Assembly: GCA_946402275.1 (NCBI GenBank)
Contig: CAMIVY010000004.1
Span: forward strand, 62,001 to 126,000
Source: an uncultured Prevotella sp.
GTDB lineage: Bacteria; Bacteroidota; Bacteroidia; Bacteroidales; Bacteroidaceae
Length of the DNA: 64,000 nucleotides
Reading direction: 5' to 3'
Part shown: positions 27,410 to 36,826 of the stretch, one piece after another
Layout: every line of letters starts with the position of its first letter
Position numbering within the stretch: position 1 is the first letter of the stretch
Program-made: the position numbers and the translations under genes
Notes under the pieces: model-generated
What the model saw: the letters and a program-made list of their open reading frames with translations, nothing else
Told to the model about the DNA's origin: nothing
The model's database searches: none

Positions 27410-29019
27410 AGTTAGAGTTTTTATCATTTGATTTCGACAAGTTTGCACAGGAGATGCAAAACTTGAAGGACAAGAGGGGCTTTGACTATCTTGTCACTAT
27501 CGTTGGCGAGGATTTTGGCGCTGAGGAAGGATTAGGCTGTATCTATATCCTTGAGAATACCAAGACCCATGAGCGTTGTTCTGTGAAGATGCTGGCCAGG
27601 ACTCAGGTTTGTGGTGACGGCATGTCTTCCAATGGTACTGGCGAGACTGACGGTCAGCTGATGGCCTATATTCCTACCGTTTCAAACATCTGGCGTGTTG
27701 CTGACCTGCTGGAGCGTGAGGTTTATGATTTCTATGGCATTGTGTTCCTGGGACATCCCGACATGCGCCGTCTGTTCCTGCGCTCAGACTTTAAGGGCTA
27801 TCCCTTCCGCAAGGACTGGAAGTTCAACGATGAGTACACACTGGAGGACGATGTGGAACCCGACTATGGTCTGGAGTACTATCTAGACAAAGATGGTGTT
27901 CTGCAGAGCAAGCAGAATAAGCTCTTCGATGCTGATGACTATGTGATTAACATCGGTCCTCAGCACCCGGCAACTCATGGTGTGCTCCGCTTGCAGACCG
28001 TGCTGAATGGTGAGACAGTGAAGCGCATCTATCCCCACTTGGGATATATCCATCGTGCCATTGAGAAGATGTGGGAAGGCATGACCTACCCCCAGACATT
28101 GGCACTGACCGATCGTCTGAACTATCTGGGAGCCATGCAACATCGTCATGCGCTGGTAGGTGTTATAGAGGAGGCTATGGAGGTTGAGCTGACAGACCGT
28201 ATCAAGTATATCCGTACCATCATGGACGAGCTTCAGCGTCTCGACTCCCATCTGCTTTTCACCTCGTGTGTGGCTCAGGACCTTGGTGCACTGACAGGTA
28301 TGCTTTATGGTATGCGTGACCGTGAGCACGTGCTGAACGTGATGGAGGAGACTACTGGTGGCCGCCTGATTCAGAACTATTATAGAATAGGTGGCTTGCA
28401 GGATGACATCGATCCTAACTTCGTTAAGAATTGTAAGGATTTGGTGAAGTATCTGCGTCCTACTATTCAGGAATATATGGATGTGTTTGGCGATAACGTT
28501 ATTACACATAATCGTCTGGAGAACTGTGGCCCGATGGGTCTTGAGGATTGTATCAACTACGCTGTTACCGGTCCTGCCGGACGTGCCTCGGGTTGGAAGA
28601 ACGACGTTCGCAAGAACCATCCCTACGACATGTATGACAAGGTAGAGTGGGAGCAGTGTACACTCGATACCTGTGATTCTATGGGACGCTATCTTGTTCA
28701 CATCAACGAGATGTACCAGAGTCTGAACATCATTGAACAACTCATCGACAATATTCCTGAGGGTGATTTCTATGTGAAGCAGAAACCCATCATCAAGGTG
28801 CCCGAAGGACAGTGGTACTACTCTGTAGAGGGTGTAGCTGGTGAGTTTGGTGTGTATCTCGACTCTCGTGGCGACAAGAGCCCGTATCGCATGAAGATGC
28901 GTCCGATGGGGCTCTCGCTGGTAGGTGCTTTCGACCCGATGTTGCGTGGTCAGAAGATAGCCGACCTGATTGCCACCTGTGCCGCTATTGACGTTGTAAT
29001 ACCAGATATTGACAGATAA
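27406..29019 (+). CDS. nuoCD: Complex I fused subunit C/D
   Basis: A 537-residue fusion of the 30-kDa and 49-kDa subunits. Residues 1 to about 150 are NuoC-like (LEREVYDFYGIVFLGHPDMR near 103). From about 180 the NuoD part begins with NIGPQHPATHGVLRLQ and contains the quinone-site region HLGYIHRAIEKMWEG near 210. The C-terminus VVIPDIDR is typical of NuoD. Fusion of C and D is common in Bacteroidota and enterobacteria. It begins in a 4-bp overlap with nuoB and is followed by nuoH after 14 bp. Confidence 0.95.
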   Translation: MKLEFLSFDFDKFAQEMQNLKDKRGFDYLVTIVGEDFGAEEGLGCIYILENTKTHERCSVKMLARTQVCGDGMSSNGTGETDGQLMAYIPTVSNIWRVADLLEREVYDFYGIVFLGHPDMRRLFLRSDFKGYPFRKDWKFNDEYTLEDDVEPDYGLEYYLDKDGVLQSKQNKLFDADDYVINIGPQHPATHGVLRLQTVLNGETVKRIYPHLGYIHRAIEKMWEGMTYPQTLALTDRLNYLGAMQHRHALVGVIEEAMEVELTDRIKYIRTIMDELQRLDSHLLFTSCVAQDLGALTGMLYGMRDREHVLNVMEETTGGRLIQNYYRIGGLQDDIDPNFVKNCKDLVKYLRPTIQEYMDVFGDNVITHNRLENCGPMGLEDCINYAVTGPAGRASGWKNDVRKNHPYDMYDKVEWEQCTLDTCDSMGRYLVHINEMYQSLNIIEQLIDNIPEGDFYVKQKPIIKVPEGQWYYSVEGVAGEFGVYLDSRGDKSPYRMKMRPMGLSLVGAFDPMLRGQKIADLIATCAAIDVVIPDIDR

Positions 29020-29033
29020 AAAGCGTTTGGATT

Positions 29034-30122
29034 ATGTTCGACTTTTCTATTATAACCCAATGGTTTGACCAACTGCTTCGTGTGACGATAGGATGTCCCG
29101 ACTGGTTGGCAATATTGATTGAGTGCGTATTGGTGGGTGTCGCTATCCTGGTGGGATATGCCCTCATCGCTATTGTGCTGATTTTTATGGAGCGTAAAGT
29201 CTGTGCCTATTTCCAGTGCCGTCTTGGCCCGATGCGAGTAGGCTACTGGGGTTTGCTGCAGGTGTTTGCCGATGTGCTGAAGATGCTCATCAAGGAGATT
29301 TTCTTCGTTGATCGTGCTGATAAACTGCTGTATGCCGTAGCTCCTCTCCTGGTGATTATCGGCTCTGTAGGTGCCTTCTCGTTCCTGCCTTGGAACAATG
29401 GTGCTACGGTGCTTGACTTCAACGTAGGTGTGTTCCTGCTTACTGCTATTTCTTCGATAGGTGTGGTAGGTATTTTCCTTGCAGGTTGGGGTTCTAACAA
29501 CAAGTATTCTGTGGTTTCGGCCATGCGTGGTGCTGTGCAGATGATTTCTTACGAGATGTCGCTTTGCCTTTGCCTGATTACTGCTGTGATTCTGACAGGA
29601 ACCATGCAGATGAGTGGTATTGTTGAGGCTCAGACAGGCCCTTGGAAGTGGTTGATTTTCCAGGGACATATTCCTGCCTTGATAGCTTTCTTCGTATTCC
29701 TCATTGCTGGTAATGCAGAGGCTAACCGTGGCCCGTTCGATATGGCTGAGGCAGAGAGTGAGTTGACTGCCGGACATCATACCGAGTATTCTGGTATGGG
29801 CTTCGGCTTTTTCTACCTTGCAGAGTTCCTCAATCTTTTTATTATTGCAGGTATTGCTGCAACGGTGTTCCTCGGTGGATGGGCACCTGTGAATATTGGT
29901 GTTGAGGCCTTCGATGCAGTGATGAACTACATTCCAGGTATCGTATGGTTCATGGGTAAAGCCTTTTTCCTGGTATGGATTCTGATGTGGATTAAGTGGA
30001 CGTTCCCCCGTCTGCGTATCGACCAGATTCTGAAGTTGGAATGGAAGTATCTCATGCCGCTGGCACTGATTAACCTGGTGATTATGACTGTTGTTGTGGC
30101 CTTGGGCCTATATATTAAATAA
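29034..30122 (+). CDS. nuoH: Complex I subunit H
   Basis: A 362-residue inner-membrane subunit with about eight membrane helices, forming much of the quinone chamber and linking to the proton-pumping arm. The family motifs ERKVCAYFQCRLGPMRVG (near 53) and NRGPFDMAEAESELTAGHHT (near 232) are intact, including the acidic residues of the quinone-coupled loop. Its codon use and spacing match the rest of the operon. The 41-bp gap to nuoI contains ACTAGT-CAG-ACTAGT (30129-30143). Confidence 0.95.
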   Translation: MFDFSIITQWFDQLLRVTIGCPDWLAILIECVLVGVAILVGYALIAIVLIFMERKVCAYFQCRLGPMRVGYWGLLQVFADVLKMLIKEIFFVDRADKLLYAVAPLLVIIGSVGAFSFLPWNNGATVLDFNVGVFLLTAISSIGVVGIFLAGWGSNNKYSVVSAMRGAVQMISYEMSLCLCLITAVILTGTMQMSGIVEAQTGPWKWLIFQGHIPALIAFFVFLIAGNAEANRGPFDMAEAESELTAGHHTEYSGMGFGFFYLAEFLNLFIIAGIAATVFLGGWAPVNIGVEAFDAVMNYIPGIVWFMGKAFFLVWILMWIKWTFPRLRIDQILKLEWKYLMPLALINLVIMTVVVALGLYIK

Positions 30123-30163
30123 AGGTGTACTAGTCAGACTAGTAAAACTTGAAATACTAGAAA

Positions 30164-30709
30164 ATGGAAGATAACAAAACATATTTCGGAGAAATCGGGC
30201 ACGGCCTGAAGACTTTGGCCATTGGTATGAAGACCACTTGGAAGGAATTCTTCAAGGACTTTTTTACCAATAAGTCAACAGAGCAGTATCCCGAGAACCG
30301 CAAGACCACGCTTCACGTCTCCAAGCGTCACCGTGGTCGCTTGGTGTTCAAGCGCAACGATGATGGAAGCTATAAGTGCACGGCTTGCACCCTGTGTGAG
30401 AAGTCTTGCCCCAATGGAACCATCAAAATCCTGAGCCATATGGTTGAGGATCCGGAGACAGGTAAGAAAAAGAAGGTGCTGGATGATTATCAGTACGATC
30501 TGGGTGACTGCATGTTCTGCCAGCTTTGTACGAATGCCTGCAACTTTGATGCTATCGAGTTTACGAATGATTTCGAGAATGCCGTGTTCGACCGCAGTAA
30601 GCTAGTGCTTCACCTGAATCAGGAAGTTTATCAAGGCGGTTCGTTGCCTAACCTCATTGAGGGTGGTGCTGCATTCGAGGTTGGAAAGTTTAACACTAAA
30701 ACGAAGTAA
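30164..30709 (+). CDS. nuoI: Complex I subunit I, 8Fe ferredoxin type
   Basis: A 181-residue subunit carrying clusters N6a and N6b that pass electrons to NuoB. Two complete CxxCxxCxxxC ligand sets are seen: CTACTLCEKSCPNGTI near residue 71 and CMFCQLCTNACNFDAI near 116. The N-terminal region (about 1-65) holds an amphipathic stretch and basic HRGRLVFKRN segment expected to lie on the membrane. It lies between nuoH and nuoJ (5-bp spacing to the latter). Confidence 0.95.
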   Translation: MEDNKTYFGEIGHGLKTLAIGMKTTWKEFFKDFFTNKSTEQYPENRKTTLHVSKRHRGRLVFKRNDDGSYKCTACTLCEKSCPNGTIKILSHMVEDPETGKKKKVLDDYQYDLGDCMFCQLCTNACNFDAIEFTNDFENAVFDRSKLVLHLNQEVYQGGSLPNLIEGGAAFEVGKFNTKTK

Positions 30710-30714
30710 AGACT

Positions 30715-31236
30715 ATGGCTGATTTAGTAATGTTTTGCATTCTTGCTGTTGTCATCCTCGGCTCTGCCGTGATGTGTGTGACAACAACTCGAATCATGCG
30801 AGCCGCAACATTCATGTTGTTTGTGCTCTTCGGTGTGGCAGGTCTTTATTTCCTGCTTGATTATACCTATCTGGGTGCAGCCCAGATATCTGTCTATGCT
30901 GGTGGTGTAACTATGATTTATGTATTCGCCATCCAGTTGGTGAACAAGCGTACCTTACAGGGTTTGACCGAGCGTATGAAGGGTAGTCGTGTCCTGTGGG
31001 GCGGACTGCTTACTATCATTGGTTGTGCTACAGTTATCTTGGTATTGATGAAGAATCAATTCTTGTATGCTGCTATGGCCGCTCCCAATGCAGAAGTGCC
31101 AATGAAGTCTATTGGTACTGCTCTTGTGGGTGCTGACAAGTACCAGTATGTGCTCCCTTTCGAGTTCATATCCCTGTTCTTGTTGGCTTGTATTATTGGT
31201 GGTTTGGTTGTCGCACGTAAAGAAAAGGAGGAATAA
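30715..31236 (+). CDS. nuoJ: Complex I subunit J
   Basis: A 173-residue membrane subunit with five hydrophobic segments. The motif LGAAQISVYAGGVTMIYVFAI (about 53-73) is the conserved pi-bulge helix TM3 of NuoJ/ND6. A basic KEKEE tail ends the protein just before the nuoK Shine-Dalgarno sequence. Spacing to nuoI is 5 bp and to nuoK 4 bp. Confidence 0.93.
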   Translation: MADLVMFCILAVVILGSAVMCVTTTRIMRAATFMLFVLFGVAGLYFLLDYTYLGAAQISVYAGGVTMIYVFAIQLVNKRTLQGLTERMKGSRVLWGGLLTIIGCATVILVLMKNQFLYAAMAAPNAEVPMKSIGTALVGADKYQYVLPFEFISLFLLACIIGGLVVARKEKEE

Positions 31237-31240
31237 GCGT

Positions 31241-31549
31241 ATGGTACCTGTAGAATGTTATTTCGTGCTTAGTGCACTCTTGTTCTTCATTGGTGTGTTC
31301 GGCTTTATTACGCGTCGCAACTTGATTGCCATGCTCATCTCTGTGGAGTTGATTCTGAATGCCGTTGACATCAATTTTGCTGCCTTTAACCGTTTGCTGT
31401 TCCCAGGCTCTATGGAGGGTATGTTTATGACCCTTTTCTCCGTCGGAGTTTCCGCAGCAGAGTCGGCAGTGGCTATTGCAATTATCATCAATGTCTATCG
31501 TAATTTCAAGAGCGATAGCGTTGATAGTATTAAGAACATGAAATGGTAA
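31241..31549 (+). CDS. nuoK: Complex I subunit K
   Basis: A 102-residue, three-helix antiporter-like membrane subunit. The motif RRNLIAMLISVELILNAVDINF contains the conserved membrane glutamate (ELILN, near residue 36), and a second acidic helix follows with AAESAVAIAI. I choose the ATG at 31241, preceded by AAAGGAGG; the frame is open further upstream inside nuoJ but that sequence is not NuoK-like. A heptad purine tract fills the gap to nuoL. Confidence 0.95.
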   Translation: MVPVECYFVLSALLFFIGVFGFITRRNLIAMLISVELILNAVDINFAAFNRLLFPGSMEGMFMTLFSVGVSAAESAVAIAIIINVYRNFKSDSVDSIKNMKW

Positions 31550-31553
31550 GCTA

Positions 31554-31584
31554 AGGTAAAAAGTAAAAGTGAAAAGTGAAAAAT
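31554..31584. repeat. Heptad purine-rich repeat between nuoK and nuoL
   Basis: Imperfect 7-bp units (GGTAAAA, AGTAAAA, GTGAAAA, GTGAAAA) occupy nearly the full 36-bp spacer. They are a variant of the AATGAGA-type tracts elsewhere in the window. Confidence 0.55.
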
Positions 31585-31585
31585 T

Positions 31586-33577
31586 ATGGAAATATATAGT
31601 TATTCATTTCTGATTCTTCTGCTGCCTGCGCTTTCCTTCGTGATTCTTGCGTTGGCTGGCATGAAGATGTCTCATAAGACAGCTGGTCTTATCGGTACGA
31701 CATCTTTGGGACTGGTTACCGTGCTCTCTTACCTGACGGCTTTTGCCTATTTTGGTGCAGACCGTCTGTCGGATGGTACATTTGCCACCATTGTTCCTTA
31801 TAACTTTACATGGCTGCCCTTGGGCAATCTGCATTTCGACATGGGTATCCTGCTGGATCCTATCTCGGTGATGATGCTCATTGTCATCTCGACAGTCTCG
31901 TTGATGGTACATATCTACTCCTTCGGCTACATGCACGGTGAGAAGGGCTTCCAGCGTTATTACGCCTTCCTGAGCCTGTTCACCATGTCTATGCTCGGAC
32001 TGGTTGTAGCCACCAACATCTTCCAGATGTACACCTTCTGGGAGTTGGTGGGTGTATCATCATACCTGCTGATTGGATTCTACTATCCGTTGAAGCCCGC
32101 CATTGCCGCCTCCAAGAAGGCGTTCATCGTGACGCGCTTTGCTGATATGTTCTTCCTCATCGGTATCCTGCTGTTCGGCTACTACACCGATTCGTTCAGC
32201 TTCTCGTTTGCTGGCGACATCGTGATGGGCGAGGGTACCACTCCGTTCATTGCCGGCAATGCTGCCAAGGCAATGGCAGCAGGAGCATTCATCCTGCCTA
32301 CCGCCCTTGTGCTGATGTTCATCGGTGGTGCTGGTAAGAGTGCCATGTTCCCCTTGCACATCTGGCTGCCCGATGCCATGGAAGGTCCTACGCCTGTTTC
32401 TGCGCTCATTCACGCTGCTACGATGGTGGTAGCCGGTGTGTTCCAGATAGCCCGTATGTTCCCCCTCTGGGTTGAGTACGCTCAACCGCAGATGTCGATC
32501 ATCGTTTGGGTGGGTGTCTTCACCGCATTCTATGCCGCTGCCGTGGCTTGTGCCCAGAGCGACATCAAGCGTGTGCTGGCCTTCTCGACCATTTCACAGA
32601 TTGCCTTCATGATGGTGGCGCTGGGCGTTTCACTGCCGGGTCATCACGGGGTGCTCGACAATCATGCACAGCTCGGTTTCATGGCTGGTATGTTCCATTT
32701 GTTCACCCACGCTATGTTCAAGGCTTGTCTGTTCTTGGGAGCCGGTTGCATCATCCATGCCGTTCATTCTAATGAGATGGCACTGATGGGTGGACTGCGT
32801 AAGTATATGCCTATCACGCATATCACCTTCCTGATTTCGTGTCTGGCGATTGCCGGTATTCCCTTCTTCTCAGGCTTCAGCTCGAAGGATGAGATTATCA
32901 CGGCTTGCTTTGCCTATAGTCCTGTGGTTGGTTGGATCATGACGGGTATTGCCGCTATGACCGCTTTCTATATGTTCCGTCTGTACTACGGTATTTTCTG
33001 GGGAACAGAAAATGTTGAGGCCCACGAGCACCATACACCCCACGAGGCTCCCGCTACGATGACCATTCCTCTCATTGTGCTTTGCGTCATTACGATGGGA
33101 GTAGGTATCTATACCACCATTGCAGGCTTTGCAGGGTGGGGTGGTTCCTTTGGTTCGTTCGTATCTGCCGAGGGTACCGACTACACTATCCACTTCGACA
33201 CGCAGATTGCTGCTACCTCTACCATTATTGCCATCCTGAGCATCTGTCTGGCCACCTATATATATAAAGGTGAGAGCCAGCCCATTGCCGACCGCCTGTA
33301 TAAGACGTTCCCCAAGCTGCACCGTGCAGCCTACAAGCGCTTCTATCAGGACGAGATATGGCAGTTTGTCACGCACCGCATCATCTTCCGTTGCATCTCC
33401 ACACCTATTGCCTGGTTCGACCGTCACGTTGTTGACGGCACGTTCAACTTCCTGGCATGGGGTGCCAACGAGGCTGGCGAGTCTATTCGTCCTTGGCAGA
33501 GTGGCGATGTCCGTCAGTATGCCGTCTGGTTCCTGACCGGCACCGTAGCATTAACGTTAATCCTGCTTGCAATATAA
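31586..33577 (+). CDS. nuoL: Complex I subunit L
   Basis: A 663-residue antiporter-like proton-pumping subunit at the distal end of the membrane arm. About 14-16 hydrophobic segments are seen. Family motifs include FTMSMLGLVVATNIFQMYTFWELVGVSSYLLIG-type sequence near 130-160 (catalytic Glu in WELVG), GKSAMFPLHIWLPDAMEGPT near 252, and SALIHAATMVVAG near 274. The C-terminal region (about 560-663) fits the lateral helix and final TM. It is separated from nuoM by an 180-bp repeat element rather than the usual few bases. Confidence 0.95.
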   Translation: MEIYSYSFLILLLPALSFVILALAGMKMSHKTAGLIGTTSLGLVTVLSYLTAFAYFGADRLSDGTFATIVPYNFTWLPLGNLHFDMGILLDPISVMMLIVISTVSLMVHIYSFGYMHGEKGFQRYYAFLSLFTMSMLGLVVATNIFQMYTFWELVGVSSYLLIGFYYPLKPAIAASKKAFIVTRFADMFFLIGILLFGYYTDSFSFSFAGDIVMGEGTTPFIAGNAAKAMAAGAFILPTALVLMFIGGAGKSAMFPLHIWLPDAMEGPTPVSALIHAATMVVAGVFQIARMFPLWVEYAQPQMSIIVWVGVFTAFYAAAVACAQSDIKRVLAFSTISQIAFMMVALGVSLPGHHGVLDNHAQLGFMAGMFHLFTHAMFKACLFLGAGCIIHAVHSNEMALMGGLRKYMPITHITFLISCLAIAGIPFFSGFSSKDEIITACFAYSPVVGWIMTGIAAMTAFYMFRLYYGIFWGTENVEAHEHHTPHEAPATMTIPLIVLCVITMGVGIYTTIAGFAGWGGSFGSFVSAEGTDYTIHFDTQIAATSTIIAILSICLATYIYKGESQPIADRLYKTFPKLHRAAYKRFYQDEIWQFVTHRIIFRCISTPIAWFDRHVVDGTFNFLAWGANEAGESIRPWQSGDVRQYAVWFLTGTVALTLILLAI

Positions 33578-33743
33578 ATGAGAAATGAGAAGTGAGAAAT
33601 GAGAAATGTAAATGAGAAATGTTTAAATGGGCTGCGCCTTCATTCTTGCGTATTGCACTGTTTCCACTGCAGAGGAATTGCTGTGGTGTCATTTCTCATT
33701 TATTCATTTTCATTTCTCATTTCTCATTACTCATTCCTCATTT
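33576..33743. repeat. MITE-like element with inverted heptad arms between nuoL and nuoM
   Basis: The left arm (33576-33622) is a run of AATGAGA-type heptads (AATGAGAAATGAGAAGTGAG then more). The right arm (33691-33743) is the same on the opposite strand (ATTTCTCATTTATTCATTTT then more). A non-repetitive core of about 68 bp lies between. The arms can fold into a long imperfect stem. No open reading frame and no transposase motif is inside. The element overlaps the nuoL stop, so it may have settled exactly at the gene end. Confidence 0.6.
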
Positions 33744-33757
33744 AAAATATTAGAATT

Positions 33758-35239
33758 ATGAGTATATTAACATTATTCGTAGTAATCCCCGCCCTGATGC
33801 TCCTGGGTCTTTGGCTGGCCAAGAGTCTCAATCAGGTGCGTGGTGTGATGGTGGCCGGAGCCTCGTGTCTGCTGGCCCTGTCTGTTTGGCTGACCATCTA
33901 TTTCGTCCAGCAGCGTGCAGCAGGTAATACCGATGTGATGCTGTTGACGGCTTCAACGCCTTGGTTCAAGCCCCTTAATATCGCCTATTCTGTTGGTGTC
34001 GATGGTATTTCTGTGGTGATGCTGCTCCTGTCGAGCATCATCGTCTTCACGGGCACCTTTGCCTCCTGGCAGCTGAAGCCCATGACCAAGGAGTATTTCC
34101 TTTGGTTCACCCTGCTTTCCACGGGTGTCTATGGCTTCTTCATCTGCACCGATATGTTCACCATGTTCATGTTCTACGAGGTGGCGCTGATTCCCATGTA
34201 CCTGCTGATTGGTGTCTGGGGCTCAGGCAACAAGGAGTATGCAGCCATGAAGCTGACGCTGATGCTGATGGGTGGCTCTGCTCTCCTTATTCTCGGTATC
34301 CTGGGCATTTACTACTTCAGTGGTGCAACGACCATGAATGTGAATGAGATTGCCGCCATGCATAACATTCCTGTGGAGACGCAGAAGGTGTTCTTCCCCT
34401 TCATCTTCATCGGTTTCGGTGTGCTGGGCGCCCTGTTCCCCTTCCACACATGGTCACCCGACGGTCATGCTTCAGCCCCCACGGCAGTCTCTATGCTGCA
34501 CGCCGGTGTACTGATGAAGTTAGGAGGATATGGCTGCTTCCGCGTGGCTATGTATCTGTTGCCCGATGCAGCCAACGAGCTGGCGTGGATATTCCTTATC
34601 CTCACCACCATCTCGGTAGTCTATGGCGCCTTCTCAGCCTGCGTGCAGACCGACCTGAAGTACATCAATGCCTATTCGTCCGTGTCGCACTGCGGACTGG
34701 TATTGTTCGCCCTGCTCATGATGACCAAGACCTCTTGCACCGGTGCAATCCTGCAGATGCTGTCACACGGTCTGATGACGGCCCTCTTCTTCGCCCTCAT
34801 CGGTATGATTTATGGTCGTACCCACACCCGTGACATCCGCTATCTGGATGGTTTGATGAAGATCATGCCGTTCCTCGCTGTCGGTTACGTGGTTGCTGGT
34901 CTCGCCAACCTCGGTCTGCCGGGCTTCTCGGGCTTCATTGCTGAGATGACCATCTTCGTGGGTTCGTTCGAGAATGGCGATACGTTCCACCGTGTGGCTA
35001 CCATCATTGCCTGTACGTCGATTGTTGTGACGGCCGTCTATATCCTTCGTGTTGTCGGCAAGATTCTGTATGGTGAGGTGAAGAATCCTCATTATCTGGA
35101 GCTGACCGATGCGACATGGGACGAGCGCGTTGCCGTCATCTGTCTGATTGCCTGTGTGGCAGGTCTCGGCCTGTTCCCCTTGTGGGCAAGCAACGTTATC
35201 TCTGACGCTGTAGGACCAATTCTCGCTAATATCATTTAA
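33758..35239 (+). CDS. nuoM: Complex I subunit M
   Basis: A 493-residue antiporter-like subunit. The catalytic glutamate is in [19 protein letters not shown] (near 130), the pump lysine region is [36 protein letters not shown] (in parts, near 228-263), and the later helix has [11 protein letters not shown]. Length and motif order match NuoM/ND4. Start at the ATG 15 bp after the heptad element. Gap to nuoN is 19 bp with AAAGGAGG. Confidence 0.95.
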   Translation: MSILTLFVVIPALMLLGLWLAKSLNQVRGVMVAGASCLLALSVWLTIYFVQQRAAGNTDVMLLTASTPWFKPLNIAYSVGVDGISVVMLLLSSIIVFTGTFASWQLKPMTKEYFLWFTLLSTGVYGFFICTDMFTMFMFYEVALIPMYLLIGVWGSGNKEYAAMKLTLMLMGGSALLILGILGIYYFSGATTMNVNEIAAMHNIPVETQKVFFPFIFIGFGVLGALFPFHTWSPDGHASAPTAVSMLHAGVLMKLGGYGCFRVAMYLLPDAANELAWIFLILTTISVVYGAFSACVQTDLKYINAYSSVSHCGLVLFALLMMTKTSCTGAILQMLSHGLMTALFFALIGMIYGRTHTRDIRYLDGLMKIMPFLAVGYVVAGLANLGLPGFSGFIAEMTIFVGSFENGDTFHRVATIIACTSIVVTAVYILRVVGKILYGEVKNPHYLELTDATWDERVAVICLIACVAGLGLFPLWASNVISDAVGPILANII

Positions 35240-35258
35240 TAAAGGAGGACGAAAGATT

Positions 35259-36719
35259 ATGAATTACGGACAATTTTTACGTATGATGCCTGAGTTTTAT
35301 CTCGTAATCATATTGTTAGTTGTATTTGCAATAGACTTCATCATGCATCGTAGCGAGAAGAAGCACGACGTGCTGTCTGGTGTGGCCGTTGCCCTGATGC
35401 TGGTGCTGCCTTTCCAGATTGCCTTGCTGTCTGAGCCGGCGGCAGCTTTCGGTGGCATGTATGTCGCCACGCAGGCAGCCAATGTCATGAAAATCATCCT
35501 GAGCATTGGTACGGTGATTGTGATGATAATGGCTGAGCCTTGGCTGAAGAACGAGGGCAGCAAGCACGTGGGCGAGTTCTACCTGCTGGTCATCTCTACG
35601 CTGCTGGGTATGTTCATCATGATGTCGAGCGGCAACTTCCTGCTGTTCTTCCTCGGACTCGAGACCGCGTCAGTGCCTATGGCCTGTCTCGTAGCTATGG
35701 ACAAGTGGAAGAAGAACAGTGCCGAGGGTGCTGCCAAGTACATCCTGACCGCCACGTTCTCCAGCGGCATCATGCTCTACGGACTCTCGTTTGTATATGG
35801 CGCTACGGGAACGCTCTATTTTGACGACGTGGCCCATCGCATAGCCTATATGGCGCAGTACAAGAGTCAGTTGCCGATGCTGCTGATGGGACTCGTGTTC
35901 TTCTTCAGCGGTCTGGGCTTCAAGTTGTCGCTGGTGCCCTTCCACTTCTGGACGGCCGACACCTACGAGGGTGCTCCCACACCTGTGACGGGTTATCTGA
36001 GCGTTGTTTCCAAGGGTGCGGCAGCCTTTGCGCTGATGTTCATCCTCATGCACGCTTTTGCACCGCTGATTGAATATTGGGAATACCTGCTCTACATCGT
36101 CATCGTGCTCTCCATCACCATTGCCAACCTCTTCGCCATCCGCCAGTCGGAGTTGAAGCGCTTCATGGCCTTCAGCTCTATCTCACAGGCAGGCTACATC
36201 ATGCTGGCAGTGATAGGCGGCTCGCAGATGGGCATGGCTTCGCTGATGTATTACGTCCTGGTATATGTCGTGGCCAACATGGCTGTGTTCACCGTCATCT
36301 CTACGGTTGAGCAGAACAACGGCGGCACCACGCTGATGTCCAGCTACAACGGACTCTATCAGACCAACCCCAAGCTGGCATTCCTCATGACACTTGCCCT
36401 CTTCTCGTTGGCAGGCATTCCGCCGTTCGCCGGTATGTTCTCGAAGTTCTTCGTGTTCATGGCAGCCGCTCAGCAAGGCTCTTTCTGGGCTTACTTCGTG
36501 GTGTTTATCGCCTTGATCAACACGGTAGTCAGCCTTTACTACTACCTGCTCATCGTGAAAGCCATGTACATCAAGCAGACCGACACACCGCTGCCCACCT
36601 TCCGCACCGAGCTCTTCACCCGAGTGGCGCTGGCGCTCTGCACGGCGGGCATCGTGCTCTTCGGCATCTGTTCCTGCATCTACGATTATTTCTTCGCCGT
36701 TTCGAAATCGGTGATGTAA
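35259..36719 (+). CDS. nuoN: Complex I subunit N
   Basis: A 486-residue antiporter-like subunit, last gene of the operon. Motifs are [20 protein letters not shown] near 130 (acidic residue), [23 protein letters not shown] near 227, and [16 protein letters not shown] near 298. It ends 14 bp before a very strong terminator. With it the cluster is nuoABCDHIJKLMN; the NADH-oxidising module genes nuoE, nuoF and nuoG are not in the operon. Confidence 0.95.
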   Translation: MNYGQFLRMMPEFYLVIILLVVFAIDFIMHRSEKKHDVLSGVAVALMLVLPFQIALLSEPAAAFGGMYVATQAANVMKIILSIGTVIVMIMAEPWLKNEGSKHVGEFYLLVISTLLGMFIMMSSGNFLLFFLGLETASVPMACLVAMDKWKKNSAEGAAKYILTATFSSGIMLYGLSFVYGATGTLYFDDVAHRIAYMAQYKSQLPMLLMGLVFFFSGLGFKLSLVPFHFWTADTYEGAPTPVTGYLSVVSKGAAAFALMFILMHAFAPLIEYWEYLLYIVIVLSITIANLFAIRQSELKRFMAFSSISQAGYIMLAVIGGSQMGMASLMYYVLVYVVANMAVFTVISTVEQNNGGTTLMSSYNGLYQTNPKLAFLMTLALFSLAGIPPFAGMFSKFFVFMAAAQQGSFWAYFVVFIALINTVVSLYYYLLIVKAMYIKQTDTPLPTFRTELFTRVALALCTAGIVLFGICSCIYDYFFAVSKSVM

Positions 36720-36733
36720 TCGTCATATCCAAC

Positions 36734-36778
36734 AAAAGCAGGGGGCGCATCTTGTATATGGATGCGCCCCCTGCTTTT
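36734..36778. terminator. Strong terminator of the nuo operon
   Basis: A perfect 17-bp stem, AAAAGCAGGGGGCGCAT (36734-36750) with ATGCGCCCCCTGCTTTT (36762-36778), 11-nt loop, then T and C. The A run at the other end makes it able to stop the converging transposase-like transcript too. Confidence 0.92.
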
Positions 36779-36782
36779 TCCA

Positions 36783-36826
36783 CGTTCCTATCCGCCCCGG
36801 TGTCCTCGTTCCTATCCGCCCCGGTG
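36783..36826. repeat. Tandem direct repeat at the 3' end of the transposase-like gene
   Basis: CGTTCCTATCCGCCCCGGTG occurs twice (36783-36802 and 36807-36826), a 24-bp period, spanning the stop codon of the reverse-strand gene at 36812. Being GC-rich and placed at a gene end, it might be a remnant of an element end. Confidence 0.6.

Noticed and set aside
27883..29780. Long reverse frames opposite nuoCD and nuoH (285 and 276 codons)
   Set aside because: They mirror strongly conserved complex I genes and encode no recognisable fold.
30129..30143. ACTAGT-CAG-ACTAGT between nuoH and nuoI as an operator
   Set aside because: It lies inside an operon, is a 6-bp arm only, and has no associated promoter; chance or a minor mRNA hairpin.
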